Source: an uncultured Verrucomicrobiota bacterium
GTDB lineage: Bacteria; Verrucomicrobiota; Kiritimatiellia; Kiritimatiellales; Tichowtungiaceae
Assembly (NCBI GenBank): GCA_903831085.1
Contig: CAIKWE010000036.1
Coordinates: 1-64,000 of the forward strand
Length of the DNA stretch: 64,000 nt
Direction of reading: 5' to 3'
The first letter of the stretch is position 1. Each line of letters opens with the position of its first letter. The notes under the pieces were generated by a model, which saw only the letters and a program-made list of their open reading frames with translations, made no database searches and was not told the DNA's origin. Positions 24,631 through 32,758 of this stretch are shown in pieces. Position numbers and translations under genes: made by a program.

Positions 24631-25062
24631 ATGAGTTGGTTTCAAAAAAAGAAAACTGTACCTCCAGCACCTAATCTTCTTGTGTTCAAGAATTCGGTCT
24701 GCGCATTTGAGTACGCATGTTTAAATTTTGACACATCCCTTGAAAATGAAAATCTGGTGTTAGGCTACGTACTCGAAATGACAAATAATAACGGTGCTTT
24801 GGTCAAATTATCGAACCCCGATGACTTGACCATACCCTCTGGAAGTATTCAGGAAATAGGATACAACATAAATATCAGTCCCAACGCCCCATCTCTAAAT
24901 CACGTTCCGCAGTTATCAAAAGGTGATTTGGTAATGTGCAAAGCACCTGCCGAAATGGCAGTCATGGGGAAGAATAGAGCATGGGATGTTATTATTATTG
25001 ATAAGATGAAACCCGTTTTCGATATGACCGTTGATGGATGGGTAATAGATCGGGAAGGATAA
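24631..25062 (+). CDS. Hypothetical protein in prophage relic
   Basis: This 143-residue soluble protein has no signal or TM segment; TAAGGA lies upstream of the ATG. It begins MSWFQKKKTVPPAP and has several beta-strand-like stretches (LVLGYVLEMTNNNGALVKL, GDLVMCKAP, AWDVIIIDKMKPVFDM). I do not recognise a family. It is AT-rich compared with ftsZ next door. The position between terminase and portal remnants suggests cargo carried by the phage or a later insertion. Confidence 0.6.
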   Translation: MSWFQKKKTVPPAPNLLVFKNSVCAFEYACLNFDTSLENENLVLGYVLEMTNNNGALVKLSNPDDLTIPSGSIQEIGYNINISPNAPSLNHVPQLSKGDLVMCKAPAEMAVMGKNRAWDVIIIDKMKPVFDMTVDGWVIDREG

Positions 25063-25073
25063 GCGAGCCAGTG

Positions 25074-25406
25074 ATGAAAACTTATCTATTCAGTAGACTT
25101 AGTTGCGAGAGTGAAGCAAAACACCCGTGGTGTGGAAATGATGAAAAAGGGAACACCCACCACGGAGTGATCCCACTCGCCGAAGATCCAGCAACAATCA
25201 AGCTCAGCTGGAAACTGCATTCAGATGCAACACCGCAATACGTTGGAACGTATGAACTACATCTCAGAGATTTGCTGAACTGTGGAGTGATACGAAAAGA
25301 AAAATCAGACAGTGTTAGAGTTAAGTTTATTAATGTTAATGGGTTAATTCTTTTATCTACGGGACACGACAAACCATATTTGCTGATGGGAACAACACAA
25401 AAATAG
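25074..25406 (+). CDS. Hypothetical protein in prophage relic
   Basis: Starting at MKTYLFSRLSC (25074), just after the upstream stop, gives 110 residues. It has a conserved-looking core YVGTYELHLRDLLNCGVIRKE followed by VRVKFINVNGLILLSTG, which might bind nucleic acid or ligand, but I know no family. The 12-nt gap to the upstream gene suggests co-transcription. It shares the AT-rich composition of the relic. Confidence 0.55.
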   Translation: MKTYLFSRLSCESEAKHPWCGNDEKGNTHHGVIPLAEDPATIKLSWKLHSDATPQYVGTYELHLRDLLNCGVIRKEKSDSVRVKFINVNGLILLSTGHDKPYLLMGTTQK

Positions 25407-25491
25407 CGAACAATCGGCTTCACCCTATCGCGGATTTCGGGCTCTCAGAGTGATGCGTTCGTTGTGCGTAGATGAATTATAAGGAACGACA

Positions 25492-25674
25492 ATGAAAAAC
25501 ATAGGCTGGCTCATTTATTGGGTCGGAAATGTGGTCACCTTTGCTAAACTCACGTTTTTCGATGATTACAGCTACACATGCTGGAATTGGCTGATTGTTG
25601 TTCCGATTAACGAGATTTTAGCCGCAATGTGGCCTGTTTACTGGGTAATTCTTCGACCTCTCTTGGGGCACTAA
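25492..25674 (+). CDS. Small membrane protein in prophage relic
   Basis: This 60-residue peptide has two hydrophobic segments rich in Trp and Tyr (IGWLIYWVGNVVTFAKL and WLIVVPINEILAAMWPVYWVILRPLL), preceded by TAAGGA 8 nt from the ATG. It could be membrane inserted. No family is recognised. Confidence 0.5.
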   Translation: MKNIGWLIYWVGNVVTFAKLTFFDDYSYTCWNWLIVVPINEILAAMWPVYWVILRPLLGH

Positions 25675-25713
25675 TTTGATTGATGCAAGAAGGCGGCGAA
25701 CAAAAGGAATAAA

Positions 25714-26145
25714 ATGAAACGAGCACTTAGATTTTTGATTTCAGCGTTAATCATCATGCCGTGGTTGGCCTCCGCAGCAGACTTTCCCGTCGGAACCTTC
25801 AAAGGAACTGGCTTCACCGTTGAGAAGGGTTCATTCCGAATGACTGAAAAGGATTTGTACAAACACGAAGCATCAGTAACGATTAAATTTCAGGGCGACA
25901 ATAAATACTCGTTCTTCATTCACATAAAACTCCAGAAATCACTCAGTAGCCCAGTCAAAGAAGACGTACGAAATGATGAATTTATAGTTCAGTGGGAATC
26001 TGAACATTCAGGCAAATTAATCAATACGGACTCGAAATATTCAGGAGACAAAAGCACATTTGACATTTCGGATGGCAACTTAACTATTAAAAGTTGGGTT
26101 AGTCGGGGCCAGTCTTGGGAAACCCATGTATATGCTCTAAAATGA
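25714..26145 (+). CDS. Secreted hypothetical protein
   Basis: A clear signal peptide (MKRALRFLISALIIMPWLASA) precedes a ~120-residue beta-rich domain (FPVGTFKGTGFTVEKGSFRM, SVTIKFQGDNKYSFFIHIKL) ending SWETHVYALK. It is probably periplasmic, with a lipocalin-like alternation of strands, but no family is recognised. It is the last of four co-oriented cargo genes between phage fragments. Confidence 0.6.
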   Translation: MKRALRFLISALIIMPWLASAADFPVGTFKGTGFTVEKGSFRMTEKDLYKHEASVTIKFQGDNKYSFFIHIKLQKSLSSPVKEDVRNDEFIVQWESEHSGKLINTDSKYSGDKSTFDISDGNLTIKSWVSRGQSWETHVYALK

Positions 26146-26164
26146 TCTGGGAGTAGTCCGCCTC

Positions 26165-26201
26165 CATTTGATTTTCCCCCTTAGTGCAGGGAGAAGATCA
26201 T
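26165..26201 (+). promoter_or_regulatory. Phage-like leader shared with 2.66 kb
   Basis: CATTTGATTTTCCCCCTTAGTGCAGGGAGAAGATCAT matches the leader at 2659-2694 (CATTTGATTTTCCTCCTTAC...). It includes the pyrimidine run facing a purine-rich ribosome site. The hairpin is weaker here. Confidence 0.55.
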
Positions 26202-26429
26202 ATGCGCTACATTTGCTCATTCAAAGACCACGGCTACCGCGACTCAACCAATCCGCTGCGCGGCCTTAATATGTCGCGCCTTGTCGGCCTGCAGGAATCC
26301 GGCGAACGCGGCGACTACGCCGACCTTCAGTGGTTCTACTACTACATGGAACGCTCCGACGCCATGATCCATTCCGCAATCCAGCGCCGCCGCGCCGCAC
26401 AGCTTTTTTCCAAACCTTGGGAAAACTGA
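26202..26429 (+). pseudogene. Mu-like portal (DUF935) N-terminal fragment
   Basis: The 75 residues contain DSTNPLRGLNMSRLVGLQES, GERGDYADLQWFYYYMERSD and MIHSAIQRRRAAQL. This resembles the start of Mu gp29-type portal proteins (DUF935), where a ~500-residue protein is expected. It stops abruptly within a dispersed palindrome (reads FSKPWEN). In Mu-like phages terminase directly precedes portal, matching the terminase tail at 24.4 kb. Confidence 0.6.
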
Positions 26430-26454
26430 TTCAAGAAGTTCCAATCATTGGAAA
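26407..26454. repeat. Two TTTCCAA-type palindromes at relic boundary
   Basis: 26407-26424 is TTTCCAA-ACC-TTGGGAAA (one extra G) and ends the portal fragment. 26438-26454 is GTTCCAA-TCA-TTGGAAA, with an exact core, and abuts the nfeD stop codon. They mark the edge between relic and backbone. Confidence 0.8.
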
Positions 26455-27846
26455 TCAGACTTTTTCCACAACGATGCGGCTGCCGGAGGTTTCGATCACA
26501 CGGACGGCGGAGCCTTTTTCAATGAACTCGCCGCGGGTGATGACGTTGACACGGTCGTCGCCGAACAGCGCGCGGCCCGCCGGACGCAGGTTCATTTCTG
26601 TAACGCCTTCTTTTCCGAGCAGTTCGCTTTGATCGTGCGCCGCCGTGAACCCTTCGGCGCGGGTTGTCTGCTGTCCGAGCACCATCGGACGAAGAACCCG
26701 TGATTTCGGCAGATATTTTCCGGCGAAAAATCCCAGCATGACCGTGCCGACCATACCTAGCGCAAGGCTGCTGAGTGCGTTCTGCAACGTGCTGTCACCG
26801 AAGGCGGGCCAGAAGTGCCCTGGAGTTTTCCAGGTCATCGCGCTGAAGAGCGAAAAGAGCATCAAGGCGATACCGCCGACACCGAGCACGCCGAAGCCGG
26901 GCGTGACGAACACCTCGATGAAGAGCAGGGTGAAGCCGATGATGAAGAGGACGATATCTTCCATGCCGGCCAGCCCGGCAATATGGTGTCCAAAGAAAAA
27001 CAGCACCAGCGCCGCTGTGCCGAGAATACCCGGAAGACCAAAGCCCGGCGTTTTGATTTCAATGTAGATTCCGCCGAGTCCGATCATCAGGAGAATCGGC
27101 GCAAACGCGGCGATGAAGCGCGCGATCCGTTCAGCGGATGTGACTTCGAGTGTTTTGATTTCCGCATCCGGCAGTCCGGCCTTTTCCAGCATCGCCGCGA
27201 CGTCTCTGACAGTACCTTCGGAAAGAATTCCCTCCGCTTCGCTGGCGGTCAGGGTGAGCAGTTCGCCCGCTTTGCTCAGCACATTTGTTCCTGCCGTATA
27301 GCCCAGTTCGCGCCGCACCATGGCTTCGCCAAGCCGTGGATCGTGTCCGCCCTGTTCGGCGGCGGCGCGCACCAGCGCGGCGACGGAGGAAGTCATTTTT
27401 TCTTCGATGGCGTCCGGCAGCTTTTCAACCCCGCCGAACGGAGTCATCACCAGCGGCGTGGCCGCGCCGATCACGCTACCGGGAGCCATGTAAATGTGTT
27501 TTGTGGCCAGCGCGATGATCGCGCCCGCCGAGTAGGCGTCTTTTTCAACAAAGGTGTAAACCGGCACATCAATCTGCCCGATCAGGCTGATGATTTCGCG
27601 CGCCTCTTTCACGCCGCCGCCGGGCGTATCCATGACGAAGACGACGGCGTCGGCCTTTTCCTTTTTGGCTTCTGTGACGCCGCGCCGGACGACGTAGAGC
27701 AGGGCGGGCTCAATCTGATCCTTGATCGGAATCTGGTAAACGAGCGGGGTTTTCCGAGGTTCGGAAGTATTGTCTGCGGTTTTCCCGATAAGAGGAAAAA
27801 TTACGAAGGCGAGCAGGATGACAACCAGTGAACGATATGCTTTCAT
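26455..27846 (-). CDS. nfeD: NfeD-family membrane serine protease (ClpP class)
   Basis: Starting at MKAYRSLVVILLAFVIFPLIG gives 463 residues and a signal/TM helix; the ORF track adds 168 unsupported codons. The ClpP-like domain has FVMDTPGGGVKEA, a Ser nucleophile region KDAYSAGAIIALAT and IGAATP. Four or five TM helices with GGIYIEIKTPGFGLPGILG and FVTPGFGVLGVGG follow, and then the C-terminal OB-fold NfeD domain (GKEGVTEMNLRPAGRALFGDDRVNVITRG). Long NfeD proteins are linked to membrane quality control with stomatin partners; none is seen here. Confidence 0.92.
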   Translation of the reverse strand: MKAYRSLVVILLAFVIFPLIGKTADNTSEPRKTPLVYQIPIKDQIEPALLYVVRRGVTEAKKEKADAVVFVMDTPGGGVKEAREIISLIGQIDVPVYTFVEKDAYSAGAIIALATKHIYMAPGSVIGAATPLVMTPFGGVEKLPDAIEEKMTSSVAALVRAAAEQGGHDPRLGEAMVRRELGYTAGTNVLSKAGELLTLTASEAEGILSEGTVRDVAAMLEKAGLPDAEIKTLEVTSAERIARFIAAFAPILLMIGLGGIYIEIKTPGFGLPGILGTAALVLFFFGHHIAGLAGMEDIVLFIIGFTLLFIEVFVTPGFGVLGVGGIALMLFSLFSAMTWKTPGHFWPAFGDSTLQNALSSLALGMVGTVMLGFFAGKYLPKSRVLRPMVLGQQTTRAEGFTAAHDQSELLGKEGVTEMNLRPAGRALFGDDRVNVITRGEFIEKGSAVRVIETSGSRIVVEKV

Positions 27847-27954
27847 AGCACGGATTCTATTTTGCCGGCGTGTTGAAGAAAAGAACAAAGCCATGCGGTA
27901 CGTGCGTTTCGTAAACCGGAATTCATGAAGCGGTTTTTTGAAAAGGAGAAACAA

Positions 27955-28392
27955 ATGGAAAACTGGTATCTCTACATTCTCGCCGGGCTGGCTGCCGGCG
28001 TTATGAGTTCTCTGTTCGGCGTCGGCGGCGGCATTTTGATCGTTCCGATTCTGACAATTGCCTTCGCCTTTGGACAGAAAAGCGCGCAAGGCATGTCGCT
28101 TTTTATCATGCTGCCGATCGCGCTGGCTGGCGCGCTTCGCTATAAACTCAATCCCGATATTCCGATCAATCTGCCGGTTTGCTTCATGATGGCGCTTGGA
28201 GGCATGGCCGGAGCGATAATTGGAACACAGCTGGTTTTTAGTATTCCGCAGATCCTTCTTAGACGGATGTTTGCTGTTTTTGTTATCATCACCGGCATTC
28301 ACATGTTCGTAAAGTCCTATGCCAAACCGGCCGCAAAGGAGCCGCCGCAACAGCAGGTAGAAAATTCATTTACAAAAGGCAACAAAGGTTAA
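27955..28392 (+). CDS. Half-size TSUP (TauE/SafE) membrane protein
   Basis: The start at 27955 (MENWYLYILAGLAAGVMSSLFGVGGG) has AAGGAGAA upstream. The 145 residues contain one copy of the TSUP half-motif GVGGGILIVPIL and four TM helices, with a C-terminal polar tail. Typical TauE/SafE permeases have two such halves (~250 residues), so this one presumably dimerises or is a truncated copy. The family moves sulfur-containing organic anions; the substrate is unknown. Confidence 0.82.
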   Translation: MENWYLYILAGLAAGVMSSLFGVGGGILIVPILTIAFAFGQKSAQGMSLFIMLPIALAGALRYKLNPDIPINLPVCFMMALGGMAGAIIGTQLVFSIPQILLRRMFAVFVIITGIHMFVKSYAKPAAKEPPQQQVENSFTKGNKG

Positions 28393-28480
28393 CGAAAGGC
28401 TCTGTTCTTCGGATTCTCCCTTTGTTCCCCTTTGTTTCCTTCTGTAGAAACTCTCCGTAAACGTGCTTAATCCTCAGTGT

Positions 28481-29278
28481 ATGAACATCAAACTCAATGA
28501 ACGGCCATTTGAAACCGGAGCGAAAACGCTCTTTGCGCTGCGCGACCGCGTTAAGCCGGAGGCCGATATCGTGATCCTCAACGGCGCGGCGATGAACGTC
28601 GACGCACCGCTGAAAGAGGGCGATGAAGTCAATTTGATCACGCGCGGCGAAAAGCCTTCCGCTGACGAACTGGAAGCGCTGATGGCGTCGCGCCATACGC
28701 CCGGTGTGCATGCCAAGCTGAAAGCCGCAACGGTCGGCATCGCCGGACTCGGCGGGCTCGGCTCGGCGATTGCCGTGGCGCTGGCGCGCGTCGGTGTCGG
28801 CAAACTGATTGTCGCCGACTTTGATGTCGTGGAGCCGAGCAATCTCAACCGCCAGCAATATTTTGTCGATCAGATCGGGATGCATAAAACCGATGCGCTG
28901 GTTTCCAATCTTCGGAAAATCAATTCGTATGTTCAGGTCGAAGCGCACACCGTGAAACTGACACCGGAGAATCTGTTTCCAATGTTTGGAAAAGTAGACG
29001 TGATGATCGAGGCGTTTGACCGTGCCGACCAGAAGGCGATGCTGTTGCAGGCATTCACGGCGCAAAAACCGGACGTGCCGTTTATCGGCGCCTCTGGAAT
29101 GGCGGGCTTCGGGCTGGAAGAAACCATCGGTATCAAAAAAATGGGCCGGAACATTTACATTGTCGGCGATCTGGAAACCGGCGCATGCCCCGGCTGCGGA
29201 CTCATGGCCCCGCGCGTCGGCATCGCCGCCCACATGCAGGCCAATTTAGCATTACGGCTGATTGCGGAGGGTCGCTAA
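28481..29278 (+). CDS. thiF: ThiS-ThiF fusion adenylyltransferase
   Basis: Residues 1-65 form a ThiS/MoaD-like ubiquitin fold (MNIKLNERPFE...EGDEVNLITRGEKP) lacking the C-terminal Gly-Gly needed to carry sulfur. The rest is an E1-like ThiF domain: GIAGLGGLGSAIAVALARVG (ATP), DFDVVEPSNLNRQQY and ACPGCGLMAPRVGIAAHMQAN. This arrangement matches the ThiF family-2 type. Two dispersed palindromes read SNLRK and FPMFGK. No other thiamine genes are adjacent, so the partner carrier is elsewhere. Confidence 0.88.
   Translation: MNIKLNERPFETGAKTLFALRDRVKPEADIVILNGAAMNVDAPLKEGDEVNLITRGEKPSADELEALMASRHTPGVHAKLKAATVGIAGLGGLGSAIAVALARVGVGKLIVADFDVVEPSNLNRQQYFVDQIGMHKTDALVSNLRKINSYVQVEAHTVKLTPENLFPMFGKVDVMIEAFDRADQKAMLLQAFTAQKPDVPFIGASGMAGFGLEETIGIKKMGRNIYIVGDLETGACPGCGLMAPRVGIAAHMQANLALRLIAEGR
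28902..28918. repeat. TTTCCAA-type palindrome
   Basis: TTTCCAA-TCT-TCGGAAA in thiF, reading SNLRK. Confidence 0.75.
28976..28992. repeat. Exact TTTCCAA-TGT-TTGGAAA palindrome
   Basis: A perfect copy in thiF reading FPMFGK. The same DNA word in folC reads FQCLE, showing frame independence. Confidence 0.92.
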
Positions 29279-29312
29279 CGTTAATCGGCTGCCGATTTAT
29301 GGAGGAGTTTTT

Positions 29313-29702
29313 ATGTCGATTGAAGAAAACCAGAACAACCCGCTGCATGGTTTAAGTGCAGAGGCGATGGTGACAGAACTCGTCGAGTTTTACGGATGGG
29401 ACATTTTATACGCCGCGCTGGGTCTCAACTGTTTTCGTATGAATCCATCCATTCCCAGCACCGTGAAATTTTTACGGAAGACGGAGTGGGCCCGGCATAA
29501 GGTCGAGAATTTTTATTTGTACCGCTTCAAGCAGATGCCGAAAGCCCGCGGGGCGGAATTCGATTTAGATCCACGGGATCGCGGTTTCGCGAGCGGGGTG
29601 GTTCCGAAAGAGCCGATGCCGTTGACCGTTGAGATGATTGAAGAGATGAAAGCGGAAGCCGAAGAGAACTACCAAAGCCGCCGCCCGCCTTCCCGTTACT
29701 GA
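29313..29702 (+). CDS. VF530-family (DUF2132) DNA-binding protein
   Basis: This 129-residue protein starts at 29313 after GGAGG. It carries the VF530 pattern LHGLSAEAMVTELVEFYGWDILYAALGLNCFRMNPS followed by STVKFLRKTEWARHKVENFYL. VF530 proteins have a SAM-like helical fold and bind DNA. The C-terminal ~50 residues beyond the domain are acidic and proline-rich. Confidence 0.88.
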   Translation: MSIEENQNNPLHGLSAEAMVTELVEFYGWDILYAALGLNCFRMNPSIPSTVKFLRKTEWARHKVENFYLYRFKQMPKARGAEFDLDPRDRGFASGVVPKEPMPLTVEMIEEMKAEAEENYQSRRPPSRY

Positions 29703-30141
29703 TCTCAAAATCGTATGATATTCGGGATAGGCGCGGCCACCGTCCGCACCCACAGTTAAGAGCGATTTTCTGTAGCCGCGTCCGTTGGGCGCGGTAATAA
29801 AAACCGGACGTCATGCGAAGAAGCGATCTCTGCCTGATTGGGATTCCGCGCTGGGACGGCACGTTCCACCTTTTCCGAGATCACGGATCGCGGCAAATAA
29901 ATTCCTGCAAGGCAACCGGGACGGTTGCGATACGTATCGCAGGCGTCCCGCCTGCCTTTAGAAATTACCCCGCATCCGCCGGATGCGGCTGCAATCCTAA
30001 AGCCGACAGCCTATAGCCTTCCGCCTCTGGCGGATCCGCCGAAGGCAGAAAAGCCTTCTCACTTAAAGATGTCCTGCCAGTTGCCGTGGTGGAGGCTGTA
30101 CCGGGATTGATTCTTTTTTGCCCGGCGAGTATGGTGAAGCC
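29703..30141. repeat. Repeat-packed spacer of 439 nt
   Basis: No gene is supported. The spacer is a mosaic of palindromes. 29731-29795 is the module CACCG(T)CCGCACCCACAG...CTGTAGCCGCGTCCG. 29848-29875 holds GGGACGGCACGTTCCACC. About 29910-29956 reads GGGACGGTTGCGATACGTATCGCAGGCGTCCCG. 29971-29987 is CGCATCCGCCGGATGCG. About 30019-30046 reads CCGCCTCTGGCGGATCCGCCG. Related modules lie at 39871-40000, 54687-54800 and 60650-60707. The ORF-track entries here are translated repeats. Confidence 0.75.
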
Positions 30142-30960
30142 ATGAAGCTGTTTGACGCCCATTGCCACCTCCAGTCTCCAGAAATTCTTCCGACCATTGG
30201 AAAAGTTATGGAGCGTGCGGCGGCGGCAGGCGTCGAGCGGATGGCCTGCTGCGGCACTTCGCCCGCCGACTGGAATCAGGTTCTTCAACTCGCGGAACAG
30301 TTTCCACAAGTCATTCCGATGATCGGCATCCATCCGTGGTTTGTAAAAGGTAGGGACGGCTCGCCGAGCCGTCCGCACAATACGGCTCGCCCGGCGGTCG
30401 AGCCCTACCTTTGGAAACAAAATATCCAGACCTTGGAGAAACTGTTGCGTGAAAATCCGGGTGCAGGCGTTGGCGAGACGGGGCTGGATTTTCAGGAGCG
30501 TTTCACCAACCGCGCGGAACAGGAAGCATCGTTTGCGGCGCATCTGGATCTGGCGCGCGAACTGAATCGTCCGGTGGCGGTTCACTGCGTCCACGCATGG
30601 GGACGGCTGATAGAAATCCTGCGCGAACATCCTGCACCGAAGATTATTTTGCACGCGTTCAGCGGCGCACCGGAGCTGATTCCTGATCTGGTAGAACTAA
30701 ACTGCTGGTTTTCATTCTGCGGTTCGGTGACAAATCCGCAGGCCAAACGGGCTAGGGCATCTGTCGTCGCTGTTCCGACAGACCGCCTGCTGATCGAAAC
30801 CGATTCGCCTGATTTTTCGCCTTCGGGCTGTCTGCCGCCCAACGAGCCGGCCAATTTGATCCATGTCGCCCGCGCTGTGGCGGAACTTCGCGGCGTCTCT
30901 GTTGACGAGGTCGCCAACCTGACATTTTTCAATGCGAGGCAAGTTTTTGATGCCATTTGA
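30142..30960 (+). CDS. tatD: TatD-family metal-dependent hydrolase
   Basis: This 272-residue TIM-barrel DNase/hydrolase starts at MKLFDAHCHLQSPEI (30142). It has the metal motif DAHCH, MIGIHPWF, VGETGLDFQERF, AVHCVHAWG, LHAFSGAPELI and IETDSPDFSPSG. Between HPWFV and the helix WKQNIQTLEKLL there is an extra 21-residue segment (GRDGSPSRPHNTARPAVEPYL) encoded by an inserted palindrome. Catalytic residues are intact, so the enzyme is probably still functional. Confidence 0.92.
   Translation: MKLFDAHCHLQSPEILPTIGKVMERAAAAGVERMACCGTSPADWNQVLQLAEQFPQVIPMIGIHPWFVKGRDGSPSRPHNTARPAVEPYLWKQNIQTLEKLLRENPGAGVGETGLDFQERFTNRAEQEASFAAHLDLARELNRPVAVHCVHAWGRLIEILREHPAPKIILHAFSGAPELIPDLVELNCWFSFCGSVTNPQAKRARASVVAVPTDRLLIETDSPDFSPSGCLPPNEPANLIHVARAVAELRGVSVDEVANLTFFNARQVFDAI
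30187..30203. repeat. TTTCCAA-type palindrome
   Basis: CTTCCGA-CCA-TTGGAAA near the tatD start, reading LPTIGK. Confidence 0.65.
30348..30410. repeat. 63-bp palindromic element inserted in tatD
   Basis: AGGTAGGGACGGCTCGCCGAGCCGTCCG...GAGCCCTACCT has terminal inverted symmetry plus an inner GGACGGCTCGCCGAGCCGTCC hairpin. The length is a multiple of three and keeps the frame. A close relative lies intergenically at 48463-48527. Confidence 0.88.
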
Positions 30961-31019
30961 TTGCAAACGATGGAATATATCGCATACGATGCGCCCCTTT
31001 CTAACGGGAGGTCGCTTGC

Positions 31020-31676
31020 ATGGATCATGAAGTCATGACGATTGAAGAAGTGGCGGAGTATTTACGCGTGTCAGAACGCACGGTCGATGACTGGGCGCAG
31101 AAGGGGCAACTGCCCGGCGCAAAGCTCGGCGCAACCTGGCGTTTTAAACGGAGTGACGTTGAAGGCTGGGTGAACCGTCGTATTGGAACCGCATCTTCTC
31201 CGTCTGTTTCGTCTTCCCAGGGCGCGGGGTTGCTAAGCCAGATTCTTTCTCCGGAACGTGTGGTTTTTTTTGATACGGACAAAAAAGAGATCGCGCTGGA
31301 AACGCTGTGCGTCTTGATGGGAAGCTCTCCGCTGGTTCACAATGAAGCCGAGCTGGAGCGGGCGGTCTTTCAGCGTGAGGATCTGATGAGTACCGGGATC
31401 GGTTTTGGTGTCGGCGTACCGCATGTACGGATTGATTCGGTGGACGATCTCGTCATGGCGCTTGGCATCGCGCGCAAACCACTGGACGACTATTCCTCGC
31501 TTGACGAAGTCCCGATTCAGATCGTCTGCATGGTAGCCGCCGGAAGCGCGCAGCATCCGCAGTATATCCGCGCGCTTTCAGCGATCAGCACACGTCTTAA
31601 AGATGAAACTGTGCGAAAGGCGCTGATCGAGACAACAGCCGCCGTTTCAGCCTTTAAGGTTTTCACCGGCGAATAG
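31020..31676 (+). CDS. Excisionase-type HTH fused to PTS EIIA(Ntr) domain
   Basis: This 218-residue protein has residues ~5-55 as a MerR/excisionase-like winged HTH (MTIEEVAEYLRVSERTVDDWAQKG...RFKRSDVEGWV). After a Ser-rich linker, residues ~80-218 form a PTS EIIA type-2 (PtsN) domain with the phospho-accepting histidine in GVGVPHVR. Such fusions are found in several phyla and probably couple PTS-type phosphorylation to transcription or protein binding. The gene stands alone between tatD and convergent recR. Confidence 0.85.
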   Translation: MDHEVMTIEEVAEYLRVSERTVDDWAQKGQLPGAKLGATWRFKRSDVEGWVNRRIGTASSPSVSSSQGAGLLSQILSPERVVFFDTDKKEIALETLCVLMGSSPLVHNEAELERAVFQREDLMSTGIGFGVGVPHVRIDSVDDLVMALGIARKPLDDYSSLDEVPIQIVCMVAAGSAQHPQYIRALSAISTRLKDETVRKALIETTAAVSAFKVFTGE

Positions 31677-31735
31677 TCCTTCATCTATCAAGTTCTCTTG
31701 AAAATGGAGAAAGGCAAATTAATTTTTTGTTTCCG

Positions 31736-32338
31736 CTAAAGTGCCTGACGGCCCTGAATGGCGCGGGAGAGGGTGGTGGAGTCGGCGTATTCAATGGCGC
31801 TGCCCGAAGGAAGCCCAAAGGCCAGACGTGAAGCTTTCACGCCGCGGCTGGCGATGAGTTCAGCCAGATAACTCGCGGTGGCTTCGCTTTCCACATCGGT
31901 GCCGAGCGCCACAATTACTTCCTGAATATTTTCGGACTGTAACCGCGCCAGCAGTTCATTCACACGCAGATCGGCCACGCCTTTACCGAGCGCTGGCGAA
32001 AGATGTCCGCCCAGCACGTGGTAGCGTCCGCTGAAGACGTTACAGCTTTCGATTTTCATGATGTCGCCGGGACTTTCCACCACACAGAGCATTCCGTTAG
32101 CGCGGCGGATCTCTGTGCAGAGGGCGCAGGGATCTTCTTTGGTGATCGTGATGCTTCCGCACCGCGAGCAGGTGCCGACCTGTTCGTCGGCGGCCAGCAG
32201 GGCGTCCGCCAGCTTCCGGGCCAGCCCATCACGGTTCTGCACCAGCGCAAACGCCATTCGCTCGGCGGAACGTTTTCCAATGCCTGGAAGTTTTTCCAGC
32301 GCCGCGATCAGATTGTCCAATGGAAGGAAGTGTTTCAT
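31736..32338 (-). CDS. recR: Recombination mediator RecR
   Basis: This 200-residue protein has the helix-hairpin-helix LPGIGKRSAERMAFAL, zinc finger CSRCGSIT...CALC and Toprim domain LCVVESPGDIMKIE. It forms a clamp that loads RecA with RecO/RecF. It is the third gene of the dnaX-ybaB-recR operon. A palindrome-like match at 32274-32290 falls on the universally conserved LPGIGK motif and is probably coincidental. Confidence 0.96.
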   Translation of the reverse strand: MKHFLPLDNLIAALEKLPGIGKRSAERMAFALVQNRDGLARKLADALLAADEQVGTCSRCGSITITKEDPCALCTEIRRANGMLCVVESPGDIMKIESCNVFSGRYHVLGGHLSPALGKGVADLRVNELLARLQSENIQEVIVALGTDVESEATASYLAELIASRGVKASRLAFGLPSGSAIEYADSTTLSRAIQGRQAL

Positions 32339-32455
32339 GAGAGAATTATGAACTATGAATGATGAAAGATGAAACCGGAACTCGAACGGCGTTGGTCTTT
32401 TTTGTTAGAGCTGTCGCAGACCCATTTTCATATTTCATAGTTCATCCTTCATATT
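32339..32455. repeat. Iterated-word inverted repeat spacer
   Basis: Left arm TTATGAACTATGAATGATGAAAGATGAAA opposes right arm TTTCATATTTCATAGTTCATCCTTCATATTTCA. Both are built from ATGAA-type words. It separates recR from ybaB within the operon and would form a long imperfect hairpin in the mRNA. Confidence 0.78.
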
Positions 32456-32746
32456 TCAGAAAGGCAGTCCCATACCGGCGGTCAGGCTCTTCATGTCTTT
32501 TGCGCCTTCAGACTGCGCGGCGTGGAGTACGCCTTTGAAGGCGTCGAGTATCGCGCTTTCAATTTTCTTTATGTTACCCGACTGAATCAGTTCGGGCGAG
32601 ATCGTGACGCTTTGCGGGTTCATGTCGCAGCTCATTTTAACGGTGACTTGTCCGCCAGCGCTGGAAAACTCAACTTTTTTTCCAGCCAGCTGTTTTTGAA
32701 TTTTTTTCATTTCAGCGACCTGCTTCATCATTTTCATCATATCCAT
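32456..32746 (-). CDS. ybaB: YbaB/EbfC nucleoid-associated protein
   Basis: This 96-residue dimeric DNA-binding protein has an N-terminal helix MDMMKMMKQVAEMKKIQKQL, a beta core GGQVTVKMSCDMNPQSVTIS and a C-terminal helix AILDAFKGVLHAAQ. It is encoded between dnaX and recR as in most bacteria, 12 nt after dnaX. Confidence 0.94.
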   Translation of the reverse strand: MDMMKMMKQVAEMKKIQKQLAGKKVEFSSAGGQVTVKMSCDMNPQSVTISPELIQSGNIKKIESAILDAFKGVLHAAQSEGAKDMKSLTAGMGLPF

Positions 32747-32758
32747 AGTAAATTCCTT

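Noticed and set aside
27847-28350. N-terminal 168 codons of the nfeD ORF
   Set aside because: They overlap the antisense TSUP gene and precede a perfect signal/TM start at 27846.
29813-30110. Two overlapping ORFs in the 29.7-30.1 kb spacer
   Set aside because: They translate palindromic repeats and have no codon structure or homology.
32274-32290. TTTCCAA-type palindrome in recR as a selected copy
   Set aside because: It falls on the universally conserved LPGIGK motif of RecR, so the match is probably dictated by protein sequence.
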